DNA of 55,174 nucleotides from Oscillospiraceae bacterium (GCA_017395085.1 JAFPWF010000022.1:1-55174); one strand, 5' to 3'. Counted from the stretch's first letter, positions 23,895 through 33,570 are shown. The notes: generated by a model from the sequence alone, not told the origin. A program made the numbers and translations.

Positions 23895-24386
23895 ATGGCA
23901 GAGCAGAACAATTACAGCAAAATTCTTTCCAACACCGTCGGTACCCTGTTTACGAAAGCAAAAGAGATCGCCGCGAGCGACGCCGTAACCGGTGCGGTCG
24001 AGCGTGTCAAGGACGCCGCCGCAAGCACCGGCGTTTTGGAAGTCTACGAAAAGGGCGCGCAGCACGCAAAGTCTTTCGGCAATGCCACGAAGATTACCCT
24101 GGATCTCAACCGCGATCACAAGGAACTGGAGCGGGTTTTTGCCGAGATTGGAAAGCTGTATTATGAGCAGGCAAAAGATGCGCCGGACGGCTTCTTTGTG
24201 CCGCTGTTTCAACAGGCTGAAAGCCTGCGTGACGCCATTGCCGCCAAGGAAGCTGAAGTGGAAGCCTATAAGGCATCTTTTGAAAGGTCCGGCGACGACG
24301 CCCGCACCGACGAAAAGCTGGATGACAGTATTGCCGACTTTGAAGCAATCGTAAACCGGACGGAGACCGATGGCACTTCAACCTGA
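23895..24386 (+). CDS. Coiled-coil cytoplasmic protein, unknown function
   Basis: 163 residues, no signal peptide or membrane helix. A low-complexity Ala/Lys/Val-rich start (FTKAKEIAASDAVTGAVERVKD) is followed by a helical hairpin, KITLDLNRDHKELERVFAEIGKLYYEQA and FQQAESLRDAIAAKEAEVEAYKAS. This second part resembles a recurrent clostridial helical-hairpin domain (ERxFAEIGKLYYE), often seen in front of zinc ribbons, which are absent here. The start has AAGGAGG eight bases upstream. The 3' end overlaps the next gene by 17 bp. Confidence 0.75.
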   Translation: MAEQNNYSKILSNTVGTLFTKAKEIAASDAVTGAVERVKDAAASTGVLEVYEKGAQHAKSFGNATKITLDLNRDHKELERVFAEIGKLYYEQAKDAPDGFFVPLFQQAESLRDAIAAKEAEVEAYKASFERSGDDARTDEKLDDSIADFEAIVNRTETDGTST

Positions 24387-25947
24387 TCAGAACAAAAAGC
24401 CTCTGCGGCACCTGCCGCTCCTGGGTTGCCTGCTTGTTATCCTGGCCATCAGCCTGCACTTCTGCCTTTGGAAGAGCGGGATGTTCATTGACGAAATCTA
24501 CACCTACGGTCTCTCCAACAGCAGTTATATGCCGTTTATCGGCAATGGTGCTTCCGATCGCATTCAGGAACAGACCCTCACGCGCGAAGATTTCTTTGAC
24601 TACCTTGCGATAACCGACGGAGAAGCGCGTTTTGACGCAGGGTCCGTATATTACAACCAGGTGCGGGATGTCCATCCGCCGCTGTATTACTGGCTTTTGA
24701 ACTTCTGTTCCTCCCTGGCGGAAGGACACTTTTCCAAGTGGATCGGCCTGATTCCGGACCTGATCATCTACCTCGGTACCCTCATCCTGCTCTATGCGCT
24801 TGGTCTGGAGCTCTTCGGGTCCGAATGGGTCGCAGCCTGCATGGTTTTGCTTTACGGGCTCAGTCAGGTCGGTCTCAGCACCATGCTGATGATCCGCATG
24901 TATGTGCTGATGTGTTTCTTCACGGTGCTTATGGCGCTGCTGGCGGCAAAAGAACTTCACAAGCCCAGCAGGAAAACGGAGCTCGGCATCGCGTTCAGTA
25001 TTTTTCTTGGGCTCATGACGCAGTATTACTTTGTGTTCTACGCGTTTTTCCTCTGCGCTGCGACAGTGCTTGTGCTGCTGAGCCGCAGGGAATGGAAGGC
25101 CGCCGGGTTCTTTGCTCTCTTTGCCTTTGCAGCAGTCGGACTGATGCTGCTCTGCTTCCCTGCCGTTTTCACCCAGATGACGGGCAACCGCCTCGGCCCT
25201 CAAAGCGACTCCCTGGAAAACCTGCGGAACTTTTCCGCCTGGCCCGGTCGCCTGCGCTATTATTTCGGTCAGATCCGCGCCGGGCTGGCGGTCGCAGTAG
25301 GTGCAGCTGTCGCGACAGCGGTGCTGTTTGCCGTATCCGCGCTGTTCCGGCATGAACTGCGCGTTTCCCGCAGCGATTGGCGGTTCCTGGTTCTGCTGCT
25401 TCCTGTGATTCCGACGGTGTTCGTACCCGCCCTGATTTCTCCGGTTCTGGAAGGCCGGTATATCTACAACGTCATGCCGATCTGCGTCCTTGCTCCGGGT
25501 TTCTTTCTGGCGCTTTATGGCAGATATGCGGACGTCCGTCGCTGGTGCGCCGTTTGTGCAGTTCTGGCCGTTGTCTGGTCTCTGCGTTCCGTACCGGATT
25601 ATATTTACGAGGAACACCGGGAGTATAATGCTCTGGTACAGGCACATGCCGACAGTCCCTGCGTCTATGTTACCGGCTATTACGCCGCTCCCACGCAGGA
25701 CATGCTCCAGCTGATTGCCTTTGAAGACGTTTATGTCACGGAAGACCCCGCATCCGATGGTCTTGCCGCATACCTTGAAGGGAAAGCGGATGAGGAATGC
25801 GTCGTATATATTGATGTGGATTCCATGTGGGGCAGCGGCTTTGATTCCGGTGAAGTTCTGGAAGAATTGTTCCGTGAAACGGACTATTCGGCGGCCGAAC
25901 CCCTCTACCGTTATGCCCTGAGCGATACCTATCTGCTCACGAAGTAG
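24370..25947 (+). CDS. GT-C fold membrane glycosyltransferase (GT39/PMT-like)
   Basis: 525 residues with about ten hydrophobic segments. The first periplasmic loop carries the GT-C acidic pair Asp41-Glu42 (GMFIDEIYTYG) and a later DVHPPLYYWLLN, both typical of GT39/ArnT/PMT-type enzymes that use polyprenyl-phosphate sugars. The C-terminal 110 residues form a soluble domain. Followed by gtrB and gtrA, which would make and flip the lipid-linked sugar donor. The acceptor (protein or glycan) is unknown. Confidence 0.85.
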   Translation: MALQPDQNKKPLRHLPLLGCLLVILAISLHFCLWKSGMFIDEIYTYGLSNSSYMPFIGNGASDRIQEQTLTREDFFDYLAITDGEARFDAGSVYYNQVRDVHPPLYYWLLNFCSSLAEGHFSKWIGLIPDLIIYLGTLILLYALGLELFGSEWVAACMVLLYGLSQVGLSTMLMIRMYVLMCFFTVLMALLAAKELHKPSRKTELGIAFSIFLGLMTQYYFVFYAFFLCAATVLVLLSRREWKAAGFFALFAFAAVGLMLLCFPAVFTQMTGNRLGPQSDSLENLRNFSAWPGRLRYYFGQIRAGLAVAVGAAVATAVLFAVSALFRHELRVSRSDWRFLVLLLPVIPTVFVPALISPVLEGRYIYNVMPICVLAPGFFLALYGRYADVRRWCAVCAVLAVVWSLRSVPDYIYEEHREYNALVQAHADSPCVYVTGYYAAPTQDMLQLIAFEDVYVTEDPASDGLAAYLEGKADEECVVYIDVDSMWGSGFDSGEVLEELFRETDYSAAEPLYRYALSDTYLLTK

Positions 25948-25968
25948 TAATCCCGAAGGAGAAAAACA

Positions 25969-26880
25969 ATGTTATCTGTCATCCTGCCTTCATACAATGA
26001 AGAAAAAATGATCGCTGTAGCAGCGGAAACACTTGCCGGGATCCTTGACGCCGTAAAAATACCCTTTGAGTTGTTATTCGTCAACGACGGTTCAAAGGAC
26101 GGGACCTGGAACGAAATCTGCCGTGCCAGAGAGAAAGATTCCCGAGTCTGCGGCGTCTGCTTCAGCCGCAATTTCGGCAAGGAAGCCGCCATGTTTGCCG
26201 GGCTTGAAAAGGCACGTGGAGACTGTTGCGTGGTGCTGGACTGCGACCTGCAGCATCCGCCGGAGAAAATCGTTGAGATGTACCGCCTGTGGGAACAGGG
26301 CTATGAAGTGGTGGAGGGCATCAAACACGACCGCGGTGAGGAAACAGGCCTTCACCGCTTTGCGGCAAACACTTTCTATGGAATCATCAGCAAAGCGACA
26401 GGGATCGATATGGCCTCGTCTTCGGATTTCAAACTTCTGGACCGCAAGGTGGTTGATACGCTGAACGCCATGCCGGAACGCAACGTGTTCTTTCGTGCAC
26501 TGAGCTTCTGGGTGGGGTTCAAAAAAACGGAAGTCACCTACGATGTTCGGGAACGCACAGCCGGTGAAAGCAAATGGTCTACCCGCTCGCTGATCAAGTA
26601 TGCCATCACAAACATCGGTTCCTTCTCCTCGGCGCCGCTGCATCTGATCACCATCCTCGGCTTCATCACCCTGGCAATTTCCATCGTGTTTTCCATCGTT
26701 GCCCTGGTACAGAAGCTGGCAGGGACTGCATTGGGCGGCTTTACCACCGTAATTATTCTGCTGCTCTTTCTCGGCAGCATCATGATGATCAGCCTGGGGA
26801 TCATCGGTTATTATATTGCCCGCATCTATGAAGAGATCAAAGGGCGGCCCAGATATATTATTGAGGAGTACAGAGGATGA
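25969..26880 (+). CDS. Polyprenyl-phosphate glycosyltransferase, GtrB-type (GT2)
   Basis: 303 residues. The GT2 domain (SVILPSYNEEKMI, FVNDGSKDGT, DCDLQHPPE with Asp91-x-Asp93) is followed by two C-terminal membrane helices (about 222-247 and 260-285), the GtrB/DPMS layout. It likely transfers a sugar from a nucleotide donor to undecaprenyl phosphate. AAGGAG is eight bases before the ATG. The stop overlaps gtrA by four bases (ATGA). Confidence 0.92.
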   Translation: MLSVILPSYNEEKMIAVAAETLAGILDAVKIPFELLFVNDGSKDGTWNEICRAREKDSRVCGVCFSRNFGKEAAMFAGLEKARGDCCVVLDCDLQHPPEKIVEMYRLWEQGYEVVEGIKHDRGEETGLHRFAANTFYGIISKATGIDMASSSDFKLLDRKVVDTLNAMPERNVFFRALSFWVGFKKTEVTYDVRERTAGESKWSTRSLIKYAITNIGSFSSAPLHLITILGFITLAISIVFSIVALVQKLAGTALGGFTTVIILLLFLGSIMMISLGIIGYYIARIYEEIKGRPRYIIEEYRG

Positions 26881-27311
26881 TTGATAAAATCAAAGCTCTT
26901 TGCATCAAATACCGGGAAGTCATCGTTTATCTGATCGTCGGGGTGCTCACCACCCTGGTCGCATGGGGCTGCAAGTTCCTGTGGAATTATATCTTCTATG
27001 CAGGTACAAAGCTTCCGACCGTGGCGCAGAACTCCGTGCTCTCCGTGGTGGAAAATGTCTCGGGCATTGCCTTTGCCTATCCGACAAATCGCAGATGGGT
27101 CTTTCAGAGTAAGAACCCGAATATTCTGGCGGAGTTCACCAGTTTTGTCGGCTCCCGCGTGGCAACCTGGATCATGGGATGGCTGCTGAACATGCTGCTG
27201 GTAAATGTGCTCAGTGTGAGCGTTTTCATCTCGACGGTTGTTGTAGGGGTTCTGGTCGTCATCGGGAACTATGTGTTCTCAAAGTTGCTTGTTTTCAGGA
27301 ATAAGAAGTGA
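26877..27311 (+). CDS. GtrA family membrane protein
   Basis: 144 residues with four hydrophobic helices in the GtrA pattern (YLIVGVLTTLVAWGCKFLWNY, IAFAYPTNRRWVFQSK, GNYVFSKLLVFRNKK). GtrA-type proteins are proposed flippases for polyprenyl-phosphate-linked sugars. It is coupled to the GtrB-type gene by ATGA and to the next gene by GTGA. Confidence 0.92.
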   Translation: MIDKIKALCIKYREVIVYLIVGVLTTLVAWGCKFLWNYIFYAGTKLPTVAQNSVLSVVENVSGIAFAYPTNRRWVFQSKNPNILAEFTSFVGSRVATWIMGWLLNMLLVNVLSVSVFISTVVVGVLVVIGNYVFSKLLVFRNKK

Positions 27312-28402
27312 AGCACCTGCTGCAGAATGTGAAAATCATAAAGCACAAGGCACAGAGATCAGACGCTCTGTGCCTGAAAACTGTTTCTGTCATCCTGCTG
27401 ACAAGCCTATTGCTTCTGACGCTTACCGGCTGCGGGAATAATTTCGGCAGGCTGTATCCGGAGAAAGAAACAGAGAAGAAAAATAAGCCGCCGCTCTCCG
27501 AGCGCATCGCCAAATGGGAAAACTTCCGTCTTCCCGGACTGCGCGACGAAGAGGAGGAGAGTGACACGCTCCTGATCGCTCCCGACGGAACTGTTCTGAC
27601 CGAGGAAGAGGCGGCCGCACTCGCCGCCGAAGAACAGGCCGCGGCCGAGCGCCAGGCTGTGCGCTATTCTGAAACCATGGATACCATCGTCGGGGAATGG
27701 TCCGAACTTTCGGAAGCACTTCCTCTTTTCCGGCCGATTGTCTCCTGGTTCGGCTCCCTGAAGATTGAAGACGACGGAACGTATTCCAGCGGTACCGGAG
27801 CCGGCACCTGGGAGCTCAGCCCGGACTGCTCGCAGCTGACTCTGCGCGGAAGCCGCGGCAAAACGGTTGTTGACATCCTTCATGACGGAGATTATGCGAA
27901 GCTCTGCGCCCCGGATCTTCATCTGAACTTCCTCCGCAGTTCCGAACTGAACGATTACATTGCCGAGCGTTTTGTCGCGGTAGAACTGACCGCGGGCAAT
28001 GTGGATCAGTATATTTCCAGGCCGAAAAATGTAGGCATCATTCCGGATGAGAAAGACCAGCCGACCAATGAAAGCGCCTGGGTGCTCTCCAGCCCGGCTT
28101 ATGCCGAAGGCCTGGTGTATTACGGACGCAGCGAAGACTTCAGCATCAGCATCCAGAATAACGCCGGGGAAAACCGGGTTGCGATTCTCCCCTATGACAC
28201 GCTCCCCCTTGCTAACGGTGCCAGTTTCGGCCGCATCACGCAGGCACACGGCACGCTGGTTTTTATCCGCACGGAGTATGTGACGGACAACCGGATGACC
28301 GATGCGCGCACGCGTACGCTGACACTCTCCGACGGTACCACACATACGACCTCAATGACCTGGTATCCGGATCTTGCAGACTATTCCGAATGGATTTTCT
28401 GA
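27308..28402 (+). CDS. Predicted lipoprotein, unknown function
   Basis: 364 residues. A basic N-region of about 23 residues and a hydrophobic core end in the lipobox LTGC (Cys42), so lipid anchoring is likely; the long N-region is unusual. The mature part begins with a charged, Glu/Ala-rich stretch (EEAAALAAEEQAAAERQ). A beta-rich domain then contains DDGTYSSGTGAGTWELSPDCSQLTLRG, similar in outline to lipocalin-like stress domains. Starts with GTG overlapping the gtrA stop. Last gene before the terminator at 28415-28451, and plausibly a target of the upstream sugar pathway (inference). Confidence 0.75.
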   Translation: MKHLLQNVKIIKHKAQRSDALCLKTVSVILLTSLLLLTLTGCGNNFGRLYPEKETEKKNKPPLSERIAKWENFRLPGLRDEEEESDTLLIAPDGTVLTEEEAAALAAEEQAAAERQAVRYSETMDTIVGEWSELSEALPLFRPIVSWFGSLKIEDDGTYSSGTGAGTWELSPDCSQLTLRGSRGKTVVDILHDGDYAKLCAPDLHLNFLRSSELNDYIAERFVAVELTAGNVDQYISRPKNVGIIPDEKDQPTNESAWVLSSPAYAEGLVYYGRSEDFSISIQNNAGENRVAILPYDTLPLANGASFGRITQAHGTLVFIRTEYVTDNRMTDARTRTLTLSDGTTHTTSMTWYPDLADYSEWIF

Positions 28403-28414
28403 CGGTTGAACAAT

Positions 28415-28451
28415 AAAAAACAGCAGGGCAATCGATGCCCTGCTGTTTTTT
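28415..28451. terminator. Bidirectional terminator between the lipoprotein gene and dnaJ
   Basis: AAAAAACAGCAGGGCA-ATCGA-TGCCCTGCTGTTTTTT: a 16-bp arm pair including the A and T runs. It lies between two convergent genes and touches the dnaJ stop codon. Confidence 0.95.
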
Positions 28452-29589
28452 ATTTCTTTTTCTTTCCGAAGATGCCGCCGGAACGTTCATGCTCCTCGCC
28501 CATGGATACCGCATACTCACGCAGCGCTTCCTTCTGTGCAGAAGTCATGTTTTTCGGGACGGCAATATTCACCGAAACGAACTGGTCGCCTCTCCCGCTT
28601 CCCCGCAGATAGGGGACGCCCTTGCCACGCAGGCGGAATACCGCGCCGGGCTGTGTGCCTTCAGGGATCGTCAGCTTGACCTTGCCGTCCAGAGTGGGTA
28701 CTTCTACCTCTGCGCCCAGAGCCGCCTGTGCGAAGCTGATATTCTGCTCCATCAGGATCGACGTTCCGTCCCGTTCGAATATCGCGTGAGGACGGACAAT
28801 GACGCTGATCAGGAGGTCGCCTGCAGGACCTCCGTTGGCACCCGCATTGCCGTAACCCTGGCGGGAGATGGTCTGCCCGTCGTCAATGCCGGCAGGTACC
28901 TTGACAGTCATCTTCTTGGCGCGGCGGACACTTCCCATCCCGCGGCAGGTTTTACAGGGCTGATGGATGATCTTCCCGGTTCCGCGGCATTTGGAGCATG
29001 GACCCATGGTCTGCGCCATGCCGAACGGGGTTCTCTGCGTGGTGCGGACCTGGCCGCTTCCCTTGCAGTCCGGACAGACTTCGGGTGTCGTCCCCGGGGC
29101 GCAACCTGTTCCGTTACAGTCGCTACAGGGCTCAATACGGGGGATATTCAGTTCTTTCTCACAGCCGAAAGCAGCCTCTTCAAAACTGATGTTCAGCTGG
29201 GTGCGAATATTGTCACCGCGGCGCGGGGCATTCGGATTCCGGGTCTGAGCGCCGCCCCCCCCAAAGCCGAAGATATCGCCGAAGCTTGAGAAGAGATCGC
29301 TGAAATCACCGAAGCCGCCGGAAAAGCCGCCGAATCCTCCGCCGCCGAAGCCTGCGTTGGGATCAAATGCCGCATGCCCGAACTGGTCATACTTCTTGCG
29401 CTTTTCCTCATCTGACAGGACTTCATAGGCCTCATTTGCTTCCTTGAAGCGCTCTTCGGCCGCCTTGTCGCCTGGGTGCAGATCCGGGTGGTTTTCCTTC
29501 GTAACCTTTCGATATGCTTTTTTAATTTCATCGGCTGTGGCGTCTTTTTTGACGCCCAGCACCTCATAGTAATCACGTTTTTCTGCCAT
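28450..29589 (-). CDS. dnaJ: Chaperone DnaJ
   Basis: Hsp40 co-chaperone that loads substrates on DnaK and stimulates its ATPase. 379 residues: J domain with HPD at 34-36, a G/F-rich region (about 75-110, [17 protein letters not shown]), four zinc-binding CxxCxGxG repeats ([32 protein letters not shown]) and the C-terminal peptide-binding domains. It is the fourth gene of the heat-shock operon, 126 bp after dnaK, with an intercistronic hairpin at 29622-29660. Confidence 0.97.
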   Translation of the reverse strand: MAEKRDYYEVLGVKKDATADEIKKAYRKVTKENHPDLHPGDKAAEERFKEANEAYEVLSDEEKRKKYDQFGHAAFDPNAGFGGGGFGGFSGGFGDFSDLFSSFGDIFGFGGGGAQTRNPNAPRRGDNIRTQLNISFEEAAFGCEKELNIPRIEPCSDCNGTGCAPGTTPEVCPDCKGSGQVRTTQRTPFGMAQTMGPCSKCRGTGKIIHQPCKTCRGMGSVRRAKKMTVKVPAGIDDGQTISRQGYGNAGANGGPAGDLLISVIVRPHAIFERDGTSILMEQNISFAQAALGAEVEVPTLDGKVKLTIPEGTQPGAVFRLRGKGVPYLRGSGRGDQFVSVNIAVPKNMTSAQKEALREYAVSMGEEHERSGGIFGKKKK

Positions 29590-29621
29590 GCTGTTCTCCG
29601 ATCAGGATTCAGTCAAAATAC

Positions 29622-29660
29622 GCACCGACGAGGCGAGGAACATTCCCCGCCTCATCGTGC
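29622..29660 (-). other. dnaK-dnaJ intercistronic hairpin
   Basis: GCACCGACGAGGCGAGGAA pairs, with three mismatches or G-U pairs, with TTCCCCGCCTCATCGTGC around a two-base loop. No T-run follows, so it looks like an mRNA stability or processing element that could set DnaK and DnaJ levels apart. Confidence 0.5.
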
Positions 29661-29715
29661 TGTGTGAACGCCTCAGGCAAGGGGCTGTTCACCGAAATCA
29701 GCTCAATCTTTCCGA

Positions 29716-31566
29716 TTACTGGTGATCGTCATCCACGACGGTGTAGTCAGCATCGTAGTAATCCTGCCCGTTCGGCGCGGTTCCCTGCGGTCCGCCTGCC
29801 TGGTTCGGATCAAAACCTGCGCCCTGCGGTCCGCCTGCCTGCTGATAGAGCTTCTCGGAAATCTTGTAGAAGACCTGGGTCAGCGCTTCCGTAGCGGACT
29901 TGATTGCCGCGCTGTCGGTACCGGTCAGGGCCTGCTTCAGAGCTGCGAGTTTGCTCTCCACTTCCGCTTTCTCGGAAGCATCCAGTTTGTCGCCGAGTTC
30001 TTCCACGGTCTTTTCCGTCTGATAGACCATCTGGTCGCCCTGGTTGCGGATATCAACTTCCTCTTTGCGCTTTGCATCTTCTGCGGCATACATCTCGGCC
30101 TCTTTGACCGCTTTGTCAATGTCTTCCTTGGACATATTCGAGGAAGCCGTGATGGTAATATGCTGCTCCTTACCGGTGCCGAGATCCTTGGCGGATACAT
30201 TCACGATGCCGTTTGCGTCGATATCAAAGGTGACTTCAATCTGGGGAATGCCGCGGCGTGCCGGGGCGATGCCGTCCAGGTGGAAGCGGCCGAGGCTCTT
30301 GTTATAGGCCGCCATCTCACGTTCGCCCTGCAGAACATTGACTTCCACAGAAGTCTGGTTGTCTGCGGCAGTGGAGAAGACCTGGCTCTTGCGGGTCGGG
30401 ATCGAGGTGTTGCGCTCAATGAGCCTCGTGCACACGCCGCCCAGTGTTTCAATCCCCAGGGACAGCGGAGTTACATCGACCAGAACGATGCCTTCCTTGT
30501 CGCCGGAAAGCACGCCGCCCTGAATGGCTGCGCCGATTGCTACGCACTCATCGGGGTTGATGCCCTTGAAGCCTTCCTTTCCGACCAGGGACTTGACCAT
30601 TTCCTGCACGGCCGGGATACGGGTGGAACCGCCGACCAGCAGGACCTTGGTAATGTCGCTGGGCTGCAGGCCGGAGTCAGACAGCGCCTGTTTCACGGGG
30701 CCGGTGGTCTTCTCGACCAGGTGATGGGTAAGTTCGTTGAACTTGGCACGGGTCAGGGTGACATCGAGATGCTTCGGTCCGGTGGCGTCCGCCGTGATAT
30801 ACGGCAGGTTGATATTCGAGGTGGTGACGCCGGAGAGTTCGATCTTTGCCTTTTCGGCCGCCTCACGCAGACGCTGCATGGCAACCTTGTCCGCAGACAG
30901 GTCGATGCCTTCAGCCTTCTTAAACTCGTCCACCAGATACTTGGTGATGCACGCATCGAAATCATCGCCGCCGAGGCGGTTGTTGCCGGCAGTGGCCAGA
31001 ACGTCGATCACGCCGTCGCCGATTTCCAGAACCGAAACATCAAAGGTGCCGCCGCCTAGGTCATAGACCATGATGCGCTGCTCCTGCTCCTTATCCACGC
31101 CGTAGGCCAGGGCAGCCGCAGTCGGCTCGTTGATAATACGCTTGACATCGAGACCTGCGATTTTGCCGGCATCCTTGGTGGCTTGGCGCTGTGCATCGGT
31201 AAAGTATGCCGGGACGGTAATGACTGCCTCTGTCACGGTCTGCCCCAGATACGCTTCGGCATCCGCTTTCAGCTTCTGCAGGATCATCGCAGAGATTTCC
31301 TGCGGGGTGTAGGATTTGCTGTCGATGGTTACTTTGTAATTGGAACCCATTTCACGCTTGATCGAGGAAATCGTGCGGTCCGGGTTGGTAACGGCCTGAC
31401 GCTTTGCGACCTGGCCGACCATACGCTCGCCGGTCTTGGCAAAGGCCACGACGGACGGAGTCGTGCGGGCTCCTTCTGCATTAGCAATGACAACCGGCTC
31501 GCCGGCTTCCAGCACGGCAACGCAGCTGTTGGTTGTTCCGAGATCAATTCCGATAATATTACCCAT
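29716..31566 (-). CDS. dnaK: Chaperone DnaK (Hsp70)
   Basis: ATP-driven chaperone. 616 residues. ATPase domain: [13 protein letters not shown] at the start, [14 protein letters not shown] and [14 protein letters not shown]. Then the [14 protein letters not shown] linker, the substrate-binding domain and a C-terminal lid ending in a Gly/Pro/Gln-rich tail with [10 protein letters not shown]. It lacks the extra segment in the N-terminal quarter that marks Gram-negative DnaK, which supports a Bacillota host. Preceded by GGAGG and 53 bp after grpE. Confidence 0.98.
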   Translation of the reverse strand: MGNIIGIDLGTTNSCVAVLEAGEPVVIANAEGARTTPSVVAFAKTGERMVGQVAKRQAVTNPDRTISSIKREMGSNYKVTIDSKSYTPQEISAMILQKLKADAEAYLGQTVTEAVITVPAYFTDAQRQATKDAGKIAGLDVKRIINEPTAAALAYGVDKEQEQRIMVYDLGGGTFDVSVLEIGDGVIDVLATAGNNRLGGDDFDACITKYLVDEFKKAEGIDLSADKVAMQRLREAAEKAKIELSGVTTSNINLPYITADATGPKHLDVTLTRAKFNELTHHLVEKTTGPVKQALSDSGLQPSDITKVLLVGGSTRIPAVQEMVKSLVGKEGFKGINPDECVAIGAAIQGGVLSGDKEGIVLVDVTPLSLGIETLGGVCTRLIERNTSIPTRKSQVFSTAADNQTSVEVNVLQGEREMAAYNKSLGRFHLDGIAPARRGIPQIEVTFDIDANGIVNVSAKDLGTGKEQHITITASSNMSKEDIDKAVKEAEMYAAEDAKRKEEVDIRNQGDQMVYQTEKTVEELGDKLDASEKAEVESKLAALKQALTGTDSAAIKSATEALTQVFYKISEKLYQQAGGPQGAGFDPNQAGGPQGTAPNGQDYYDADYTVVDDDHQ

Positions 31567-31619
31567 TGTAATGTCCTCCTGTATAAAAAGATAAATGTTT
31601 TACTGTGTGAAATCTATAA

Positions 31620-32273
31620 TCAGTTCGCCACTTTAACCATGGCGAAACGGATTACCTTGTCTCCGAGTTTGAAGCCTTTCTGAAAGACTTCTACAATTTC
31701 GTTCTCACCCTTTGCCTCATCTTCCACATGCATGACTGCATTATGGAGCGCCGGGTCGAACTTTTCTCCCTGGCACTCGATCGGGGTTACGCCGAGTTTT
31801 TCCAGAGTGGTGCAGAACTGAGTCATGATCATTTCCACACCCTTGCGGTATGCCTCGTCTTCGGTCCCCTGCTTCAGGGCACGCTCCAGATTGTCGTATA
31901 CCGGCAGAAAAGCGCTGACTGCATTGGCTTTGACATCCCCGTACAGGGCGTCTTTTTCCTTCTGGCTGCGTTTGCGGAAGTTGTCGTATTCCGCGCAGAG
32001 ACGGAGATACCGGTCATTCAGGGCCGCCTGCTCTTTTTCAAGCGCCTCTATTTTTTCCTCTTCCTTGGAAGGCTTCCGAAAACGGCGTTTCTCCTTTTTG
32101 CCGTCCTCCTTTGCCTCCTCCTGTGCATCCTGGGCAGGCTCGGCACGCTTTTCAGCCTGTGCGGCTTCACCGGCTGCTTCGGCTTCCGCTGCAGCCGATT
32201 CTTCAACCGGAGAGGCTTCTTCAGCCGTAGCAGGTTCTTCTTTTCTCTCCTCTTTCAGGGTTTCTTCACTCAT
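31620..32273 (-). CDS. grpE: Nucleotide exchange factor GrpE
   Basis: Releases ADP from DnaK. 217 residues. The first 75 or so are acidic and Ala/Glu-rich (disordered), followed by the long dimer helix (LEKEQAALNDRYLRLCAEYDNFRKRSQKEK) and the beta domain with LEKLGVTPIECQGEKFDPALHNAVMHVED and GFKLGDKVIRFAMVKVAN. The start overlaps the hrcA stop by four bases (ATGA), so it is coupled to the repressor gene. Confidence 0.97.
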   Translation of the reverse strand: MSEETLKEERKEEPATAEEASPVEESAAAEAEAAGEAAQAEKRAEPAQDAQEEAKEDGKKEKRRFRKPSKEEEKIEALEKEQAALNDRYLRLCAEYDNFRKRSQKEKDALYGDVKANAVSAFLPVYDNLERALKQGTEDEAYRKGVEMIMTQFCTTLEKLGVTPIECQGEKFDPALHNAVMHVEDEAKGENEIVEVFQKGFKLGDKVIRFAMVKVAN

Positions 32274-33361
32274 GATTCACTGTCCTCGTTCTTCTTCAGT
32301 ATCAGTTTGTTATGCAGGCCTTCCGGGGGTGCTTCCCCGCTGCCAAGGCGTCTGGACAGGCCTGCCGCCAAAAAACGCAGCTTTGCTGCAACGGTGGAGT
32401 AGTCCATCCGGGTCGGACCCACCACGCCGATGAGGCCTTTTGTGTTATCGCCCGCATCATAGGTTGCGATGACAACGCTGGAATCGCGCAGTTCCTCAGC
32501 AACGTTTTCAGGTCCGATCAGGACCCGGATCTCACTGTCGCCCGGGAACTCTCCCTCGGCCGGAGGAAGAACATATCCCCCGCCCGAAAGATAGGCCATC
32601 AGGCGGTGCGCCTTATCCGGGTCGCGGAATTCCGGCTGGTTCAGCAGCCGGTTCTCTCCGGAAATGAAGGCTTCCGGCGTTCCGGCTTCCGACAGGGTTT
32701 CAATCAGAAAGGCCGCAATCACAGACGTGAGGCCCATGCTGTCGTCCGCGGCCCGCTCGGTCGAATGGATCAGCAGCGGCGTAATCTGTTCTTCCGTAAT
32801 CCCGGTAAACCCGGAGTTGAAGAGGGCGCAAAGCTTCTGTACCATAGCCTGATCCACCGACATCGGAAGATGCACCAGCTTGGACTTGACGGAGTTGCCG
32901 GAAAGCATCAGTACGATAATAAAGGTGTTTGCATCCACATAGATGAGATCCACCCGCTTCACCGTGGTGGGGCTTGCGGCCGTCAGCGCCAGGGCCGGAT
33001 AATCCGTCAGCTGGGAGGCAAGCCGGCTGATGCTGCCGATGGTGTCATCCAGTTCCTGCAGCTTCAGGTTCAGGCGGCGGTTCAGCTCTTCCGTTTCTTC
33101 CAGCGAGAGCTTCTGCTTCTCCATCAGCTCGTTCACGTACATACGATAGCCCATGGGAGTCGGTACCCGCCCTGCCGATGTGTGGGGCTGATCCAGATAA
33201 CCCAGAGCGACAAGTTCCGCCAGTTCGTTGCGAATGGTGGCTGAAGAGCAGCCCAGGCCGGCGTTCTCGGCAAGATGCTTGCTGCCGACCGGCTCCGCCG
33301 TGCGGATATACTCATCTACAACCGCTGCAAGGATTTTCTTTTTTCGATCACTGATGCCCAT
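32270..33361 (-). CDS. hrcA: Heat-inducible transcription repressor HrcA
   Basis: Represses class I heat-shock genes by binding CIRCE; its folding depends on GroEL. 363 residues from the ATG at 33361: winged-helix DNA-binding domain (ILAAVVDEYIRTAEPVGSKHL, SSATIRNELAELVALGYL, QPHTSAGRVPT), then the dimer and inserted domains, with the late GPTRMDYS motif. An in-frame upstream extension to 33541 exists but would run through the promoter and CIRCE, so the shorter start is right. The GAGTGCTAA half-site touches the start codon. Confidence 0.95.
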   Translation of the reverse strand: MGISDRKKKILAAVVDEYIRTAEPVGSKHLAENAGLGCSSATIRNELAELVALGYLDQPHTSAGRVPTPMGYRMYVNELMEKQKLSLEETEELNRRLNLKLQELDDTIGSISRLASQLTDYPALALTAASPTTVKRVDLIYVDANTFIIVLMLSGNSVKSKLVHLPMSVDQAMVQKLCALFNSGFTGITEEQITPLLIHSTERAADDSMGLTSVIAAFLIETLSEAGTPEAFISGENRLLNQPEFRDPDKAHRLMAYLSGGGYVLPPAEGEFPGDSEIRVLIGPENVAEELRDSSVVIATYDAGDNTKGLIGVVGPTRMDYSTVAAKLRFLAAGLSRRLGSGEAPPEGLHNKLILKKNEDSES

Positions 33362-33385
33362 ATTAGCACTCACCCCGCAGGACTG

Positions 33386-33412
33386 TTGGCACTCTCTCTT
33401 TTCGAGTGCTAA
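33386..33412 (-). promoter_or_regulatory. CIRCE operator of the hrcA operon
   Basis: TTGGCACTC-N9-GAGTGCTAA on the plus strand, one mismatch from the CIRCE consensus TTAGCACTC-N9-GAGTGCTAA. It overlaps the -10 box by two bases and lies 25 bp before hrcA. A third perfect half-site (TTAGCACTC, plus strand) is at 33363-33371 beside the start codon. Confidence 0.95.
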
Positions 33413-33439
33413 TATACCATTTTCCTTCCGCTCTGTCAA
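33411..33439 (-). promoter_or_regulatory. Promoter of hrcA-grpE-dnaK-dnaJ
   Basis: Minus strand TTGACA (33439-33434), 17 bp, TATATT (33416-33411), with the CIRCE directly downstream: a sigma-A promoter repressed by HrcA. Confidence 0.9.
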
Positions 33440-33570
33440 GCAGTCCGCTGGGGTTTTTTCAGAATTCACATTTTTGTCACGAATCCTTCCGGCTGCAGAG
33501 TTTTCGCCTGAAATCATCGGATTTCCTGTAAACGCTGACAAAACTTTTTCAAAAAACTTTCCGTTATTTG

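Noticed and set aside
33361-33541. N-terminal extension of hrcA by 60 codons
   Set aside because: It would translate through the promoter and CIRCE operator, and the HrcA family begins at the later Met.
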